From: Pseudomonas alliivorans
Lineage (GTDB): Bacteria; Pseudomonadota; Gammaproteobacteria; Pseudomonadales; Pseudomonadaceae
Direction: 5' to 3'
Assembly: GCF_017826695.1 (NCBI RefSeq)
Contig: NZ_JAFFZW010000003.1
Coordinates: 558,001 to 622,000, forward strand
Length of the DNA: 64,000 nt
The notes beneath the pieces were generated by a model. That model saw only the letters and a program-made list of their open reading frames with translations, was not told the DNA's origin and made no database searches. The position numbers were made by a program, and so were the translations under genes. This document shows positions 11,587 to 22,268 of the stretch, piece after piece (within the stretch, counting starts at the first letter, position 1; each line of letters starts with the position of its first letter).

Positions 11587-11709
11587 CATGCCGTCGGGAC
11601 GCTCGGCGCCACATCGGTCGTTACACACCGATTGACGCTCCACCCCCTGCCCGGCATATTAGCGCTCGTTTGCGATCGTTAATGCTCGTTTATGCAGGTT
11701 CAGATTGTC

Positions 11710-12486
11710 ATGACTTCCACCCACGAAACCTTTCCCGGCGAACGCCAGCAGCTGATCAGTGAGCGCCTGGCCCGTTATGGCCGGGTGATTGCGGCCGATC
11801 TGGCCAGCGAATTCAACGTGTCTGAACACTCGATCCGCCGCGACCTCAGCGCGCTGGCCGCCTCGGGGCTGTGCAAGCGCGTGTACGGCGGCGCCATCTT
11901 GTTGCGCAGTGCCGAAGGCCCCATGGCCGCACGCGTGCAGCAGGACACCACACGTAAAGACAGCCTCGGACGGGCAGCAGCTTCCCTGCTCAGCGACGGG
12001 CAGCATGTCTTCATTGATGCCGGTTCCACCAACTTTGCCATCGCCAGCGCCATTGATCCGCGGCTTCACCTGACCCTCACCACCAATTCGCCACTGATTG
12101 CCGTGCAACTGATGGCATTGCCCAACGCCGAAGTGATTCTGCTGGGTGGCCGCCTGAATCCGACGGCGGGAGGCGTGATCGGCCTGACGGCGGTCCGGCA
12201 ACTGCGCCAGTTCAGCTTCGACCTGTGCTTCCTCGGTGCCTGCGCGCTGGACCCGGACAACGGCGTCACTGCATTCGGGCTGGAAGACGCCGAGTTCAAG
12301 CGCGCAGTCGTCGCAGCGAGCGGTCAGATTGTGGTGGCCGTGACCAATGAAAAGCTGTCCAGCGTTGCTCATTACCAGGTAGCCCAGTGCGAAGACGTGG
12401 CGGCGCTGGTGGTCGAGCAAGACGCGCCACGCGAGCGGCTCGACCCGTTTCTCGGCAGGATTGCCAATGTCGTGACCGCAGCCTGA
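11710..12486 (+). CDS. DeoR-family transcriptional regulator
   Basis: About 258 residues: an N-terminal DeoR winged HTH (ERQQLISERLARYGRV, then SEHSIRRDLSALAASG) and a C-terminal sugar-phosphate-sensing ISOCOT-like domain (FIDAGSTNFAIA, TTNSPLIAVQL, LLGGRLNP). It precedes the galactose dehydrogenase gene by about 120 bases on the same strand, which suggests a sugar-catabolic regulon, but the effector is unknown. An ATG at 11692 would add six residues; neither start has a strong ribosome site. Confidence 0.87.
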   Translation: MTSTHETFPGERQQLISERLARYGRVIAADLASEFNVSEHSIRRDLSALAASGLCKRVYGGAILLRSAEGPMAARVQQDTTRKDSLGRAAASLLSDGQHVFIDAGSTNFAIASAIDPRLHLTLTTNSPLIAVQLMALPNAEVILLGGRLNPTAGGVIGLTAVRQLRQFSFDLCFLGACALDPDNGVTAFGLEDAEFKRAVVAASGQIVVAVTNEKLSSVAHYQVAQCEDVAALVVEQDAPRERLDPFLGRIANVVTAA

Positions 12487-12609
12487 GCGGAAAACTGACG
12501 TATGTCGCGTTTGCCCATTGTCTGGCACGTCATTTACGTCTAATTTGCTCCCTAATTAGTATGACTATTAATCGCACCCTCTAATAAGTACAAGAATCAG
12601 GAGTCACCG

Positions 12610-13536
12610 ATGCAACCCATTCGTCTCGGTCTGGTGGGCTACGGCAAGATCGCTCAGGACCAGCACGTCCCGGCCATCCTCGCCAACCCCGCCTTCACGC
12701 TCGTGTCTGTTGCCACTCAGGGCCAGCCCTGTGCCGGGGTCGAGAACTTCAAGTCCCTGACCGAACTGCTCGAAAACGGGCCGCAGGTCGACGCCATCGC
12801 GTTCTGCACACCGCCTCAAGGCCGATTCGCGCTGGTGCAGCAAGCCATCGCTGCTGGCAAACACGTGCTGGTCGAAAAACCGCCGTGCGCCACGTTGGGT
12901 GAAGCCATGGAGCTGGTGAATCAGGTGCACGAGCAAGGCGTCTGCGGCCTGTTCGCCTGGCATTCGCGCTACGCACCCGGCATCGAAGCGGCCCGTGACT
13001 GGCTCGCGACGCGCACCCTGAAAAGCGTGAAGATCGAATGGAAAGAAGATGTCCGCAAATGGCACCCCGGCCAGGCGTGGATCTGGCAGCCCGGCGGTCT
13101 TGGTGTTTTCGATCCGGGCATCAATGCCCTGTCGATTCTGACCCACCTGTTACCGCTGCAACTGTTCGTCGAGTCCGCCGAACTGCGTGTCCCCGACAAC
13201 TGCCAGTCGCCCATCGCCGCTGACATCAAGATGTCCGACGCCCGCCACCTCGACATCCGCGCCGAGTTCGACTTCGACCACGGTCAAAACGAACTGTGGA
13301 GCATTGAAATCCGTTGCGCAGAAGGCGTCCTGCGGCTGGATAACGGCGGCGCGTTGTTGAGCATCGATGGCGTGCGCCAGACAGTCTCGCAAGAGGGCGA
13401 ATACGCCGTGGTATATCGGCATTTTCAGCAACTGATTGGCGATAGGAAGAGCGACCTGGACCTGCAACCATTGCGGCTGGTGGCGGACAGCTTTTTCGTG
13501 GGCAGTCGGGTGCCGGTTGCGCCGTTTTACGATTGA
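12610..13536 (+). CDS. gal: D-galactose 1-dehydrogenase
   Basis: Gfo/Idh/MocA-family NAD(P)-dependent enzyme oxidising D-galactose to galactonolactone, the first step of the pseudomonad galactonate route. 308 residues; nucleotide motif GYGKIAQD near the N-terminus, the family EKP signature in VEKPPCA around residue 97, and a C-terminal beta-sheet domain. The sequence closely matches the P. fluorescens Gal protein as I remember it, which is the reason for the specific substrate. GGAG at 12600-12603 precedes the ATG. Convergent with cheB. Confidence 0.85.
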   Translation: MQPIRLGLVGYGKIAQDQHVPAILANPAFTLVSVATQGQPCAGVENFKSLTELLENGPQVDAIAFCTPPQGRFALVQQAIAAGKHVLVEKPPCATLGEAMELVNQVHEQGVCGLFAWHSRYAPGIEAARDWLATRTLKSVKIEWKEDVRKWHPGQAWIWQPGGLGVFDPGINALSILTHLLPLQLFVESAELRVPDNCQSPIAADIKMSDARHLDIRAEFDFDHGQNELWSIEIRCAEGVLRLDNGGALLSIDGVRQTVSQEGEYAVVYRHFQQLIGDRKSDLDLQPLRLVADSFFVGSRVPVAPFYD

Positions 13537-13578
13537 TGGCTGGGTTGCTCTCCAGGTTCGGTTTCCTGATGCGCAGGC

Positions 13579-14655
13579 CTAACGATGCAGTATGGCCTGA
13601 TGAATTTCCTGCAGCGGCATGATGCGTTGCGCGGCGTTGAGTTTGATGGCTTCCTTGGGCATGCCGAACACCACGCAGCTTGCTTCGTCCTGAGCGACAG
13701 TCGAGCTGCCGGCATCGAGCATTTCCTTGAGACCACGCGCGCCGTCGTCGCCCATGCCGGTCATGATGATCCCGGTGGCGTTCTTGCCCGCGAATTTGGC
13801 CACCGAACGAAACAGCACATCCACCGACGGCCGATGCCGGTTGACCAGCGGACCGTCGATGACCTGGGCGTGATAGTAGGCGCCGCTGCGGGTCACCATC
13901 ATGTGCTTGCCGCCTGGCGCAATTAGCGCCAGTCCGGGCAGGATCCGGTCGTTGTTTTTCGCTTCGCGAACTTCTATCTGACACAGATCGTTGAGGCGTG
14001 CCGCGAACGAGGCGGTAAATTTCTCCGGCATGTGCTGGACGATGACCATGCCGGGACACACCCGGGGCAAGGACGTCAGCACAGCTTCCAGCGCCTGGGT
14101 TCCCCCGGTCGAGGTACCGATGGCGACAATCCGTTCGGTTGTCTGAGCCATGGCGTGGCCGTTGGCAGCGGGCAGGATGGCGTCTGCAGTGAGCTTGCTG
14201 GCGGGCGCCAGAACCGGAACCGCAGCCCGTTTCCCCAGATTCCTGACGTTGGAGTTGGCCGCCGCTCGGATCGCCGTCACCAATTCTGCTGCCGACTCGA
14301 TGAGAAAGTTCTTCAGGCCTGTGGTGGGTTTGGTGATGATTTCCACGGCGCCTGCGGACAGTGCCTGCAATGAGGTTTCTGCGCCTTTCTGCGTCAGCGA
14401 CGAGCAGATCACCACCGGCGTCGGCCGCTCGCTCATGATCTTCTTGAGAAAGGTGATGCCGTCCATGCGCGGCATCTCCACGTCCAGCACGATGACGTCC
14501 GGCCATTCCTTGGCCAGCTTGTCCATGGCAAAGATCGGGTCCGAAGCGGCACCCATCACATGCATGTCGGGCGTGTCATTGAGGATCGCCAGCAGCACCT
14601 GGCGAACCACGGCCGAGTCATCGACCAGCAGTACGCTGATTTTTTTGGTTGGCAT
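13579..14655 (-). CDS. cheB: Chemotaxis protein-glutamate methylesterase CheB
   Basis: Removes methyl groups from (and deamidates) chemoreceptor glutamates when phosphorylated by CheA. 358 residues: receiver domain with Asp58 ([10 protein letters not shown]), a linker of about 40 residues, and the esterase domain with the Ser-His-Asp set in [19 protein letters not shown] and GMGDDGARG. Last gene of the leftward chemotaxis operon; its start lies inside the 3' end of cheD (38-base overlap). Confidence 0.95.
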   Translation of the reverse strand: MPTKKISVLLVDDSAVVRQVLLAILNDTPDMHVMGAASDPIFAMDKLAKEWPDVIVLDVEMPRMDGITFLKKIMSERPTPVVICSSLTQKGAETSLQALSAGAVEIITKPTTGLKNFLIESAAELVTAIRAAANSNVRNLGKRAAVPVLAPASKLTADAILPAANGHAMAQTTERIVAIGTSTGGTQALEAVLTSLPRVCPGMVIVQHMPEKFTASFAARLNDLCQIEVREAKNNDRILPGLALIAPGGKHMMVTRSGAYYHAQVIDGPLVNRHRPSVDVLFRSVAKFAGKNATGIIMTGMGDDGARGLKEMLDAGSSTVAQDEASCVVFGMPKEAIKLNAAQRIMPLQEIHQAILHR

Positions 14656-15151
14656 CTTTTTCGATGGTCCCTGTTGGTGTGTGCCGGACCCAGACGTTGC
14701 CGTTCCAAAGGTCGAAGATGATGTTGCGGTAGCCGGTGCTGCCCATGTCCTGGGCCATCAGGTGCAAGTGGTGCTGCTCGGCGAGATTCAGTGCGGCGTT
14801 GATGTTGAGATTGGCAACGTCATGCCTATGCAGACCGTTGCGATGGCAGGGAAACATTTCGCCACCGCCGAACAGCTTGACCTGATAGTCCTCAGGCCGC
14901 GTGTCATTGATTCGGGCATGGCGGATCAGCAATTCGAGTGCTTCATCGGCGTACTTGCCGTCCAGTGGCTGGCCTCTGCGGATGCGTCCCGGAAGCATAA
15001 AGTGGCACATGCCGCCAATATGCCGCAGCGGATGCCAAAAGGTGATTGCCACGCAGGACCCCAGCAGAGTGCGCAGACGGGTAGGGCGGGTCGCGAAGCT
15101 CACTTCACCGGGAGCCAGCACCACTTCGGCCGCGCCGACAGGCTTTTTCAT
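14618..15151 (-). CDS. cheD: Chemoreceptor glutamine deamidase CheD
   Basis: CheD converts specific receptor glutamines to glutamate and can bind signalling partners. 177 residues from the ATG at 15151, which overlaps the cheR stop by 4 bases. The catalytic cysteine and histidine are in LLGSCVAI and [12 protein letters not shown] longer open frame exists upstream but it is the shadow of cheR. The C-terminal tail after VWVRHTPTG is charged and overlaps cheB. Confidence 0.93.
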   Translation of the reverse strand: MKKPVGAAEVVLAPGEVSFATRPTRLRTLLGSCVAITFWHPLRHIGGMCHFMLPGRIRRGQPLDGKYADEALELLIRHARINDTRPEDYQVKLFGGGEMFPCHRNGLHRHDVANLNINAALNLAEQHHLHLMAQDMGSTGYRNIIFDLWNGNVWVRHTPTGTIEKDANQKNQRTAGR

Positions 15152-15957
15152 GGTTTGCGGTAAATCGAGGGGGCGACCAGCTTCAGGGTGTCGTTCACAC
15201 CGTTGAGGCTTTCCGAGTGGCTGATGATGAAAAAACCGCCCGACTTGAGACGCGGCAGCAGGCGCGCGACGACTTTGCTCTTGGTTTCCTGATCGAAATA
15301 GATCATCACGTTGCGCAGAAAGATCACGTCGAATTCGCCCAGATCCGGCAGGGTTTCGTTGAGGTTTACCTGAACGAAATTGACCCGGTTGCGCAGCGAC
15401 TTCTCGATCAGAAAGGTGCCTTCCTGACGCCCGGTGCCCTTCAGGCAGTACTTGACCAGCAACGGCTGCGCAAGCGTGCCGGCGCGTTCCATGGGGTAAT
15501 GACCGGTGCGCGCCTTGGCCAGCACCTGCGTGCTGATGTCCGAGCCGATGATTTCCCAGGGCGTGGTTCCCAAGCCTTCGGCCAGGGTCATGGCCAGGCT
15601 GTAGGGCTCTTCGCCGGACGAACTGGCAGCGCTCCACAGTCGAAACGTCTTGCCCGGCGTTGCCAGGGGCAACACGTGTTGGCGCAGAAAATCGAAGTGC
15701 TTGGGCTCCCGGAAGAAGTACGTCTCGTTGGTCGTCAGCAGGTCCAGCGCGATCTGCAGTTCACCGTGGCGCTGGTCCGTCATGATCAGCTTGAAATAGT
15801 CGCCATAGCTTTTCAGTTCATAGTGCTTGAGACGCTTGAACAGGCGTCCGGCCACCAGCGCCTTCTTGGCAGGCGACAGATTGATACCCGCTGCGCGATA
15901 CAGCCAGGATTGGAACTGGCCGAATTCGCGGTCGTTGAGTGCGGCTGTGTCAGGCAT
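15148..15957 (-). CDS. cheR: Chemoreceptor methyltransferase CheR
   Basis: SAM-dependent methyltransferase that methylates glutamates on the MCPs of this cluster. 269 residues: N-terminal alpha subdomain, then SAM-binding segment RLWSAASSSGEEPYSLAM near residue 100-117 and FDVIFLRNVMIYFD, the usual CheR core. Lies between cheW and cheD with 9-base spacing and a 4-base overlap. An MCP of the same operon ends in a possible CheR-docking pentapeptide. Confidence 0.95.
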   Translation of the reverse strand: MPDTAALNDREFGQFQSWLYRAAGINLSPAKKALVAGRLFKRLKHYELKSYGDYFKLIMTDQRHGELQIALDLLTTNETYFFREPKHFDFLRQHVLPLATPGKTFRLWSAASSSGEEPYSLAMTLAEGLGTTPWEIIGSDISTQVLAKARTGHYPMERAGTLAQPLLVKYCLKGTGRQEGTFLIEKSLRNRVNFVQVNLNETLPDLGEFDVIFLRNVMIYFDQETKSKVVARLLPRLKSGGFFIISHSESLNGVNDTLKLVAPSIYRKP

Positions 15958-15966
15958 GTGCGAGTC

Positions 15967-16506
15967 TCAGTGTGCGTCGAAGTCGAGAGCAGGCGTCTGG
16001 CCTGCTTCGGCCAGGCTCGACATCTCGTCGATGGATAGCACGCGCTCGACCTCCAGCACGATGACGAACTTGCCCTCGACCTTGGCCATGCCGCTGATGA
16101 AGTCGGCACGAATGCGCGCGCCGAAATTGGGCGGCGGCTCGATCTGCGAAGCGGGAATTTCCAGCACGGCCGAAACCGTATCGACCAGCAGACCGATGTC
16201 CTGCGGCTGACCGTCTTCAGTGCTGGCTTCGATGATGATCACGCAACTGCGTCGTGTGGTTTGCGAGTTTTGCCGGCCAAACCGCGCCGACAGATCGACC
16301 ACCGGCACGACAGCGCCCCGCAGGTTGATCACTCCGCGCACGAACGAGGGCATCATCGGCACCACGGTCAGGCTGCCGTACTCGATGATTTCCTTGATGC
16401 CCAGAATGCCGATGGCGAACATCTCGCCACCGAGCATGAAGGTCAGGTACTGCGCCTCTTCTTCCACTGCGGATGCGGTCTGGTGTGTCTTGGCCAGTGC
16501 GCCCAT
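15967..16506 (-). CDS. cheW: Chemotaxis coupling protein CheW
   Basis: Adaptor linking MCPs to the CheA kinase. 179 residues, a single CheW beta-barrel domain (YLTFMLGGEMFAIGI, IIEYGSLTVVPMMP, GVINLRGAVVPVVDL) with an N-terminal extension of about 17 residues. GGGAG six bases before the ATG supports the start. Separated by 36 bases from the MCP gene upstream. Confidence 0.94.
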   Translation of the reverse strand: MGALAKTHQTASAVEEEAQYLTFMLGGEMFAIGILGIKEIIEYGSLTVVPMMPSFVRGVINLRGAVVPVVDLSARFGRQNSQTTRRSCVIIIEASTEDGQPQDIGLLVDTVSAVLEIPASQIEPPPNFGARIRADFISGMAKVEGKFVIVLEVERVLSIDEMSSLAEAGQTPALDFDAH

Positions 16507-16542
16507 GTCGTTCTCCCTGTATGACCTGTATCCGGTCTGCGA

Positions 16543-18201
16543 TCAGAAACGGGTGAATTCCGATTCATCCGGCGCGCTGGCCATGTTGTAGGCAAACGCC
16601 TTTTTGGGGGCGGTCTTGACCGGGCGCGACGGCTGGCGAGGCGGCGTACTGCCGGAGGTGTCGACACTGATGTCGTTCACGGCCGCTCTGGAAGCCGGAC
16701 TCAAAACGAAGAAGCTCATGGCCTGCTGCAGCTGTTCGGCCTGGCTGCTCATCTCTTCGGCTGTGGCCGCCAGCTCTTCACTGCTCGACGCGTTCTGCTG
16801 CGTCACCTGGTTGAGTTGGGTCATGGCGGTATTGATCTGCGCCACGCCTGCGGCCTGTTCTTCGGACGCAGCGCTGATCTCCTGCACCAGATCCGAGGTC
16901 TTGTTGATCGACGGCACCATCTCGTCCAGCAACTTGCCGGCCTTCTCGGCCATGTCCACGCTGCTCGAAGACAGCTCGCCGATTTCCTGAGCCGCCACCT
17001 GGCTGCGCTCGGCCAGCTTGCGCACTTCGGCGGCAACCACGGCAAAGCCCTTGCCGTGCTCGCCCGCACGGGCCGCTTCGATGGCCGCGTTGAGGGCCAG
17101 CAGGTTGGTCTGGTAGGCGATGTCGTCGATGATGCTGATGCGCTGAGCGATTTTTTTCATCGCCACCACGGTCTGCTGCACCGAATCGCCGCCTTCTGTG
17201 GCTTCCTTGGCGGCCTTGCTGGCCATGCCGTCGGTGACCTTGGCGTTCTCGGTGTTCTGATTGATGCTGGCGCTCATCTGTTCGACCGAAGCGCTGGTCT
17301 CTTCAACGCTGGCGGCCTGTTCGCTGGTGGCCTGACTCATGGACTGAGCCGTGGCGCTGACTTCTTCCGAGGCGCTGGCCAGGTTGTCGGCGGCGTTTCG
17401 CACTTCGCCGATGATATGCGACAGCTTGCCGACCATGTTGCGCATGGCGTTGAGCACCATCCCGGTTTCGTCTTTCGAACCTTCCGAAATGTGCGCGCTC
17501 AGATTGCCTTCGGCCAATTGCTCGGCGGCAATGGCGGCGTCCTTGAGCGGACGGGAAATGATACGAGCGATGAACAGCGCCAGGCCCAGCCCGATCAGCA
17601 GCGCAGCGACCAGCACTGCAATGATCGAGATGCGTGCGTTTTCATACAGGGCTGTGCCTTTCTCGCTGGCCGTGGTTGCGCCTGCATCGTTGAACTCGAC
17701 CATTTTCTGGAGCTGATTGGTCGCTTCATCGAAGTGCAGTTTCGATTCGTTCTTCAACAGCGTGCGAGCCTGATTCTCGAGACCCTGCCGTGAAAGGTCG
17801 AACAGTTCTTTGCTGACCACCAGATACGCGGACCATGCAGTGGTCACGCTGTTGAGCATTTGGCGATCCGTGTCGTTGGACAGCAGATGTTCATAGGTGC
17901 CAAGGCGGGTTTCGAACTGCTTGCGCGCTTCGGCAGCCTCCTGCTCCATCTGGGTCTTTTCCTGCTCCGTATCGGCTGCGATGTGCCGGTTTTCCTTCAG
18001 TCGGTAGCTGGCGGCGTAAAAGCGCATGCCCGAAGCGGCGCGCATGGAGGGCATCCAGTTTTCCTTCATGTCCTGAGCGGTCTGGTTGACCTGCCCGAGC
18101 TGAATGATGGCGAACACGCCCATGGCCGCCGTCAGCGCCAGCACGACCAGAAAGGAGGTGATCAACTTGGTGGATATCTTCAGATCGTAAAACCATTTCA
18201 T
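16543..18201 (-). CDS. Methyl-accepting chemotaxis protein, 4HB type
   Basis: 552-residue chemoreceptor: membrane helix near residues 10-32, a periplasmic four-helix-bundle sensor, second helix near 188-210, HAMP, then a methyl-accepting coiled coil with the hairpin tip [21 protein letters not shown]. The frame opens at 18216, but GGAGGT eight bases before the ATG at 18201 decides for that start. The C-terminus is ESEFTRF, whose last five residues fit the x-aromatic-x-x-aromatic pattern of CheR-docking tails. Ligand unknown. Confidence 0.93.
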   Translation of the reverse strand: MKWFYDLKISTKLITSFLVVLALTAAMGVFAIIQLGQVNQTAQDMKENWMPSMRAASGMRFYAASYRLKENRHIAADTEQEKTQMEQEAAEARKQFETRLGTYEHLLSNDTDRQMLNSVTTAWSAYLVVSKELFDLSRQGLENQARTLLKNESKLHFDEATNQLQKMVEFNDAGATTASEKGTALYENARISIIAVLVAALLIGLGLALFIARIISRPLKDAAIAAEQLAEGNLSAHISEGSKDETGMVLNAMRNMVGKLSHIIGEVRNAADNLASASEEVSATAQSMSQATSEQAASVEETSASVEQMSASINQNTENAKVTDGMASKAAKEATEGGDSVQQTVVAMKKIAQRISIIDDIAYQTNLLALNAAIEAARAGEHGKGFAVVAAEVRKLAERSQVAAQEIGELSSSSVDMAEKAGKLLDEMVPSINKTSDLVQEISAASEEQAAGVAQINTAMTQLNQVTQQNASSSEELAATAEEMSSQAEQLQQAMSFFVLSPASRAAVNDISVDTSGSTPPRQPSRPVKTAPKKAFAYNMASAPDESEFTRF

Positions 18202-18231
18202 CGGGGTTACCTCCATGGAAATACAGGCGCG

Positions 18232-20316
18232 TCAGCGGGCCGCAGCCGACAGCGAATAAGGGGTTTGGGTCGAGCGGGCTTCCAGTTGGACGATCTGGTT
18301 GAGCAGTGCCGGTATGTCGAGAATCAGTGCCACCGCGCCGCTGCCCAGAATGGTCGAGCCGCTGATGCCACGCAGGCCGCCGAACAGTTTGCCCAGCGGT
18401 TTGATCACGGTCTGGAATTCGCCGAGCAGGTCGTCCACCACCAGCCCGGCCTTGTGCTCTGCGTAACGCACCACCACCACATTCTGACGGCGCGCGGCGG
18501 GACCTTCGTGATTGAAGTGATCGCGCAGGTACACCAGCGGCAGTACCTCGCCGCGCAGGTCCAGATAGCCATTGTCGCGGCTGGACTGAAGGTCCTGTTC
18601 GTCGAGCTCGATGCACTCTTGAACCATGTCCAGAGGAATGACATACGTCGATTGATCGATGCCGACCAGAAAACCGTTGATGATCGCCAGCGTCAGCGGC
18701 AGGCGGATCCGCACGATGGTGCCCTGGCCGGGTTGGCTGTCCAGGTCCACGGTGCCGCGCAGCAGGGTGATGTTGCGCTTGACCACGTCCATGCCGACGC
18801 CACGCCCGGACAGATTGGTGACCGCCTCGGCAGTGGAAAAACCGGGCTCGAAAATCAGGTTGTAGATCTCCTGATCGGTCAGCACCGCACCGCTGGCCAC
18901 CAGTCCGCGCTCCTGAGCCTTCTCCAGAATCCGCTCGCGGTTGAGGCCAGCGCCGTCATCGGCAATCTCGATCACGATGCTGCCCGAGTCGTGGTAGGCG
19001 TTGAGGTTCAAATGACCCTTTGCCGACTTGCCTGAAGCACGACGCGCTTCAGCGCTTTCAATGCCGTGGTCCATGGAGTTGCGCAACAGGTGCATCAGCG
19101 GGTCGCCGATTTTTTCGACCACGGTCTTGTCCAGCTCGGTCTCTGCGCCACTGATAATCAGGTCGATGTCCTTGCCCAGTTCCTGGCTGACATCGCGCAC
19201 CACTCGACGGAAGCGGTTGAAGGTGTCGCCGATGGGGATCATGCGCAGGTGCAGGGCACCATCGAGTATTTCCTCGACCAGCCCCGATACCGTCGAGCTG
19301 GCCTCCTGAAGCGGCGCATGGTTGCAGGAGCGCGCCAGCAGATTCGCGCCAGCGCTGGCGATGACCAGTTCGCCGACCAGATTGATCAGTTCATCGAGCT
19401 TGTCGGCGTTGACCCGCACATAGCGGCCGTCCTTGTTCTTCTGTTCGTTCGCGGGTGAGGTGCGCTCTGTGGAAACCTGTGCAGGGCCTCGCGGCACGGC
19501 GCGCTGATCGCCCAGCAGTTCGCCACTGCTGACGACCGGGCTGTTGTCGTTCTGCGACATCAGATCGGTGCCGGTCGCTGTGATGGTTTCGTTCACGGCT
19601 GTGATCTCTACCGCACAGTCTTCGCGCACGAAATCGAACACTTCATTGATTGCTGCGTGCCCGGCTGCCGAGCGGAAGTCGATCTCGAAACCCAGGTGGC
19701 AGGATTCAGGGTCCCATTCCTCAACAGCCGGAATGCTGTCGGTCACCGTCGTGACCTGGACCATCTGGCCCAGCGTATTGAGATAGCGCAGGAATGACAG
19801 CGGGTCCATGCCGTTGCGAAACACGTCCACGCCAAAGCGCAGGGAAATGTGCCACAGCATGGACGTCTGCACATCGCTGACAGTGGGCGTCTGCACAGGC
19901 CGGGCAGCCGCTTCCGCAGGTGCCTGATACGCCTGCAAGGCCTGACGCAGCGCCGCTTCACGCTCCAGCGCTGCGGCTGCAAGCTGCTCGCCGCGGCTGG
20001 CTACCACGTCGATCAGTTCAAGCATGTGGTCGCCGGACCTGAGCAGCACTGCGATCAACGCCGCATCCACCGAGACGCTGCCTTCACGCAACCGGTCGAG
20101 CACGTCTTCGACAATATGGGTAAAGCTGACGATTGGCGTCAGGCCGAACAACCCCGCAGAGCCCTTGATGGTGTGGGCCGCACGGAATATCGCACCGATG
20201 GCATCCTGATCGCCCGGCTCGCTTTCCAGTTGCAGGAGGGATTCCTCCATGGCCAGCAACAGCTCGCGCGCCTCGACGATGAACGTCTGCTGTGCCTGAT
20301 CAAGATTAATGCTCAC
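18232..20316 (-). CDS. cheA: Chemotaxis histidine kinase CheA
   Basis: Hybrid-free CheA kinase of 694 residues. Domains in order: HPt with phospho-His48 (FRAAHTIKGSAGLFG), a P2-like segment, dimerisation helices, HATPase (LMHLLRNSMDHGIE, EIADDGAGLNRERI, GRGVGMDVVK) and the C-terminal CheW-like domain. The start is a GTG at 20316 preceded by AAGGAAG five bases upstream; the frame opens a little earlier but without a ribosome site. It follows the STAS gene by about 43 bases. Confidence 0.94.
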   Translation of the reverse strand: MSINLDQAQQTFIVEARELLLAMEESLLQLESEPGDQDAIGAIFRAAHTIKGSAGLFGLTPIVSFTHIVEDVLDRLREGSVSVDAALIAVLLRSGDHMLELIDVVASRGEQLAAAALEREAALRQALQAYQAPAEAAARPVQTPTVSDVQTSMLWHISLRFGVDVFRNGMDPLSFLRYLNTLGQMVQVTTVTDSIPAVEEWDPESCHLGFEIDFRSAAGHAAINEVFDFVREDCAVEITAVNETITATGTDLMSQNDNSPVVSSGELLGDQRAVPRGPAQVSTERTSPANEQKNKDGRYVRVNADKLDELINLVGELVIASAGANLLARSCNHAPLQEASSTVSGLVEEILDGALHLRMIPIGDTFNRFRRVVRDVSQELGKDIDLIISGAETELDKTVVEKIGDPLMHLLRNSMDHGIESAEARRASGKSAKGHLNLNAYHDSGSIVIEIADDGAGLNRERILEKAQERGLVASGAVLTDQEIYNLIFEPGFSTAEAVTNLSGRGVGMDVVKRNITLLRGTVDLDSQPGQGTIVRIRLPLTLAIINGFLVGIDQSTYVIPLDMVQECIELDEQDLQSSRDNGYLDLRGEVLPLVYLRDHFNHEGPAARRQNVVVVRYAEHKAGLVVDDLLGEFQTVIKPLGKLFGGLRGISGSTILGSGAVALILDIPALLNQIVQLEARSTQTPYSLSAAAR

Positions 20317-20358
20317 GTGAACTTCCTTTTCGGTCACTGAACCACACTGCAACGGGCG

Positions 20359-20649
20359 CTAAGCGAAGGCACCCGGATGACACAGTTCGAATGTTTCCAC
20401 GACCGCCTTGCTCTGCCCGGTCAGGCTGAGCGCGGTGCCGGTCCTGCCAGCCTCGCGCTCGATGACCGCCAGCAGTTGAAACCCCGCGCCGTCCATTTCC
20501 GTCACCTGCGACAGGTCAATCTCCATGCGCGGCGCGGCACCCATCTGCGGCAGCAGGCCCGCAGCAAGCTCGGTCACGGTGTAAATCGTCAGTTCGCCAT
20601 CGATGCTGACACGCACGGTGTCAGCAGTGGTTTCGCTCAACATCGGCAT
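20359..20649 (-). CDS. STAS-domain protein of the chemotaxis operon
   Basis: 96-residue single STAS (anti-sigma-antagonist-like) domain: VRVSIDGELTIYTVTEL then IDLSQVTEMDGAGFQLL, where an Asp-Gly replaces the common Asp-Ser phospho-site. GGAGG five bases before the ATG at 20649. Standing between cheY and cheA, it probably takes part in the assembly or output of this chemosensory pathway, as STAS proteins do in some non-flagellar che clusters; direct function is unknown. Confidence 0.85.
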   Translation of the reverse strand: MPMLSETTADTVRVSIDGELTIYTVTELAAGLLPQMGAAPRMEIDLSQVTEMDGAGFQLLAVIEREAGRTGTALSLTGQSKAVVETFELCHPGAFA

Positions 20650-20672
20650 GCTGGCCTCCGTGGCCCGGACAC

Positions 20673-21041
20673 TCAGGGCAGAATGAGTTTGGAGACCGCC
20701 GCCAGCATCTGTGCAGGCTGGAACGGCTTGACCACCCAGGCCTTGGCCCCGGCAGCCTGGCCTTCAGCCTTCTTGGATTCCTGGGACTCGGTGGTCAGCA
20801 TGATGATGGGCGTGAACTTGTAACTGGCCAGCTTCTTCACTTCCTTGACGAACGTGATGCCATCCATGTTCGGCATGTTCACGTCGCTGATGATCAGGTG
20901 GACCTTCTGCCCGGTGAGCTTGCCCAGTGCATCCTTGCCGTCGCTGGCTTCGATCACGTCGTATCCCGCACTTTTCAGCGCGATGCCGACGACCTGCCGA
21001 ACGCTGCTTGAGTCGTCGACCACCAATACACTCTTAGCCAT
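20673..21041 (-). CDS. cheY: CheY-like single-domain response regulator
   Basis: 122-residue receiver domain, target of CheA. Phospho-acceptor Asp53 (ISDVNMPNMDG), acidic pair Asp9-Asp10, Thr in IIMLTTES and Lys in VVKPFQPAQM are all present. GGAG six bases before the ATG. Second gene of the operon, ten bases after the first MCP gene. Confidence 0.94.
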   Translation of the reverse strand: MAKSVLVVDDSSSVRQVVGIALKSAGYDVIEASDGKDALGKLTGQKVHLIISDVNMPNMDGITFVKEVKKLASYKFTPIIMLTTESQESKKAEGQAAGAKAWVVKPFQPAQMLAAVSKLILP

Positions 21042-21050
21042 GATTCGCTC

Positions 21051-22268
21051 CTAGAAGAACGTGATTTCCTGAGAATTCTGCTGCGCTGCTGATTCGCCGC
21101 GATGTGTAAGACGCTGTTCGTCAGTGGCGTAAGTGGATTCCATGCGTGCCAGCCACTCGCGGGCATTGATCGCGACGGCTTCGTCTGGAGACTGGCTGGA
21201 TTGCTGCAAATGGGTGTGCAGCGAGTCAATGTTGTCGCGCACGTGGGTAAGGATCTGACTGACTCGGTCCTGAAACTGCAGGCTGACCAGCACCTCGGTC
21301 ATCTCGTCGCGAATGCCGTAGCTTTCCTGCTTGAGCAGGTCGGCGGACTCGGCGAGACGTCCGGTTATGCTCTGGAAACGCTGCAGCACGTGTTGAATGC
21401 TTTGTTCGGACTCGGTCACCGAATGGCTGTCCTGATCCGCGCCGCTGGAGGCGGCCTCAACCAACTGGGTGATTGCGTTGTTGATGATGTCGACCTTGGC
21501 CGACATCTGCTGGCCGGTCTCGCTGGACTTGCTCGACAGGCTGCGCACCGCATCGGCCACCACCGCAAAGCCTCGCCCGGCTTCACCGGCGCGGGCTGCT
21601 TCAATGGCCGCATTGAGGGCCAGCAGGTTGGTCTGCGCCGCGATGGCCGCAACGTCGGCCGCCATGGTACGTAACTCGCCGGTATAGGCCGTGAGGCTGC
21701 GCACCTGAGTCAGCGTCTGGTCGCGGCTGGCCTGCGTGGCTTTCAGGGAATCGATGACCTGGCTCAGCTCGCTGTCACTCTGCGCCAGCACCTTGAGCGC
21801 GCCGTCTGCATTCTGCCCGTCCAGCTCACCTGCGGCCTGCTGCGACGCCTGAACAGTTTCCTGCAATCGTTCGGAAATACCGGTGAACCGACTGGTCAGC
21901 TCGATAATGGCGGTCTCGGTCTGCTGACGCGAGCTTTCGACCTGCTTGGCCCAGATCGGCATCGCACCCAGCAGCACTTCATTGAGCTGCGCCCGAGAAG
22001 CCTTCGCGCCGATTGCAGCGTCATTGGACTGATGCTGCGTAAGCGCATCGGCGGTCAGACGCACAGCCTGCTCACGTTGCGAACGCGCACTCCACACCCC
22101 GGCACCGACACCCAGAACGGCCAGTACGCCACAGGCAGCAAGATTGGCAGGAGAGGTGCCCGACTGAGTCAGAATCCAGGCAATGGCCGGGATCACCGGG
22201 ACCAGTGGAAACCAGAGGAAACGTGGATGACTTTGACCTGGAGTACTGCCGTACTGACTCGACGTCAT
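21051..22268 (-). CDS. Methyl-accepting chemotaxis protein without periplasmic sensor
   Basis: 405 residues. Two closely spaced hydrophobic segments (about 17-36 and 42-58) leave almost no periplasmic domain; the rest is cytoplasmic coiled coil with a signalling tip ([22 protein letters not shown]) and a C-terminal helix ending EITFF. No clear HAMP domain. Promoter-proximal gene of the chemotaxis operon, so likely its own receptor. The short N-terminus suggests sensing in or near the membrane. Confidence 0.9.
   Translation of the reverse strand: MTSSQYGSTPGQSHPRFLWFPLVPVIPAIAWILTQSGTSPANLAACGVLAVLGVGAGVWSARSQREQAVRLTADALTQHQSNDAAIGAKASRAQLNEVLLGAMPIWAKQVESSRQQTETAIIELTSRFTGISERLQETVQASQQAAGELDGQNADGALKVLAQSDSELSQVIDSLKATQASRDQTLTQVRSLTAYTGELRTMAADVAAIAAQTNLLALNAAIEAARAGEAGRGFAVVADAVRSLSSKSSETGQQMSAKVDIINNAITQLVEAASSGADQDSHSVTESEQSIQHVLQRFQSITGRLAESADLLKQESYGIRDEMTEVLVSLQFQDRVSQILTHVRDNIDSLHTHLQQSSQSPDEAVAINAREWLARMESTYATDEQRLTHRGESAAQQNSQEITFF

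Noticed and set aside
15152..15637. Upstream extension of the cheD frame
   Set aside because: Shadow of cheR; the ATG at 15151 overlaps the cheR stop by 4 bases and begins a normal CheD.
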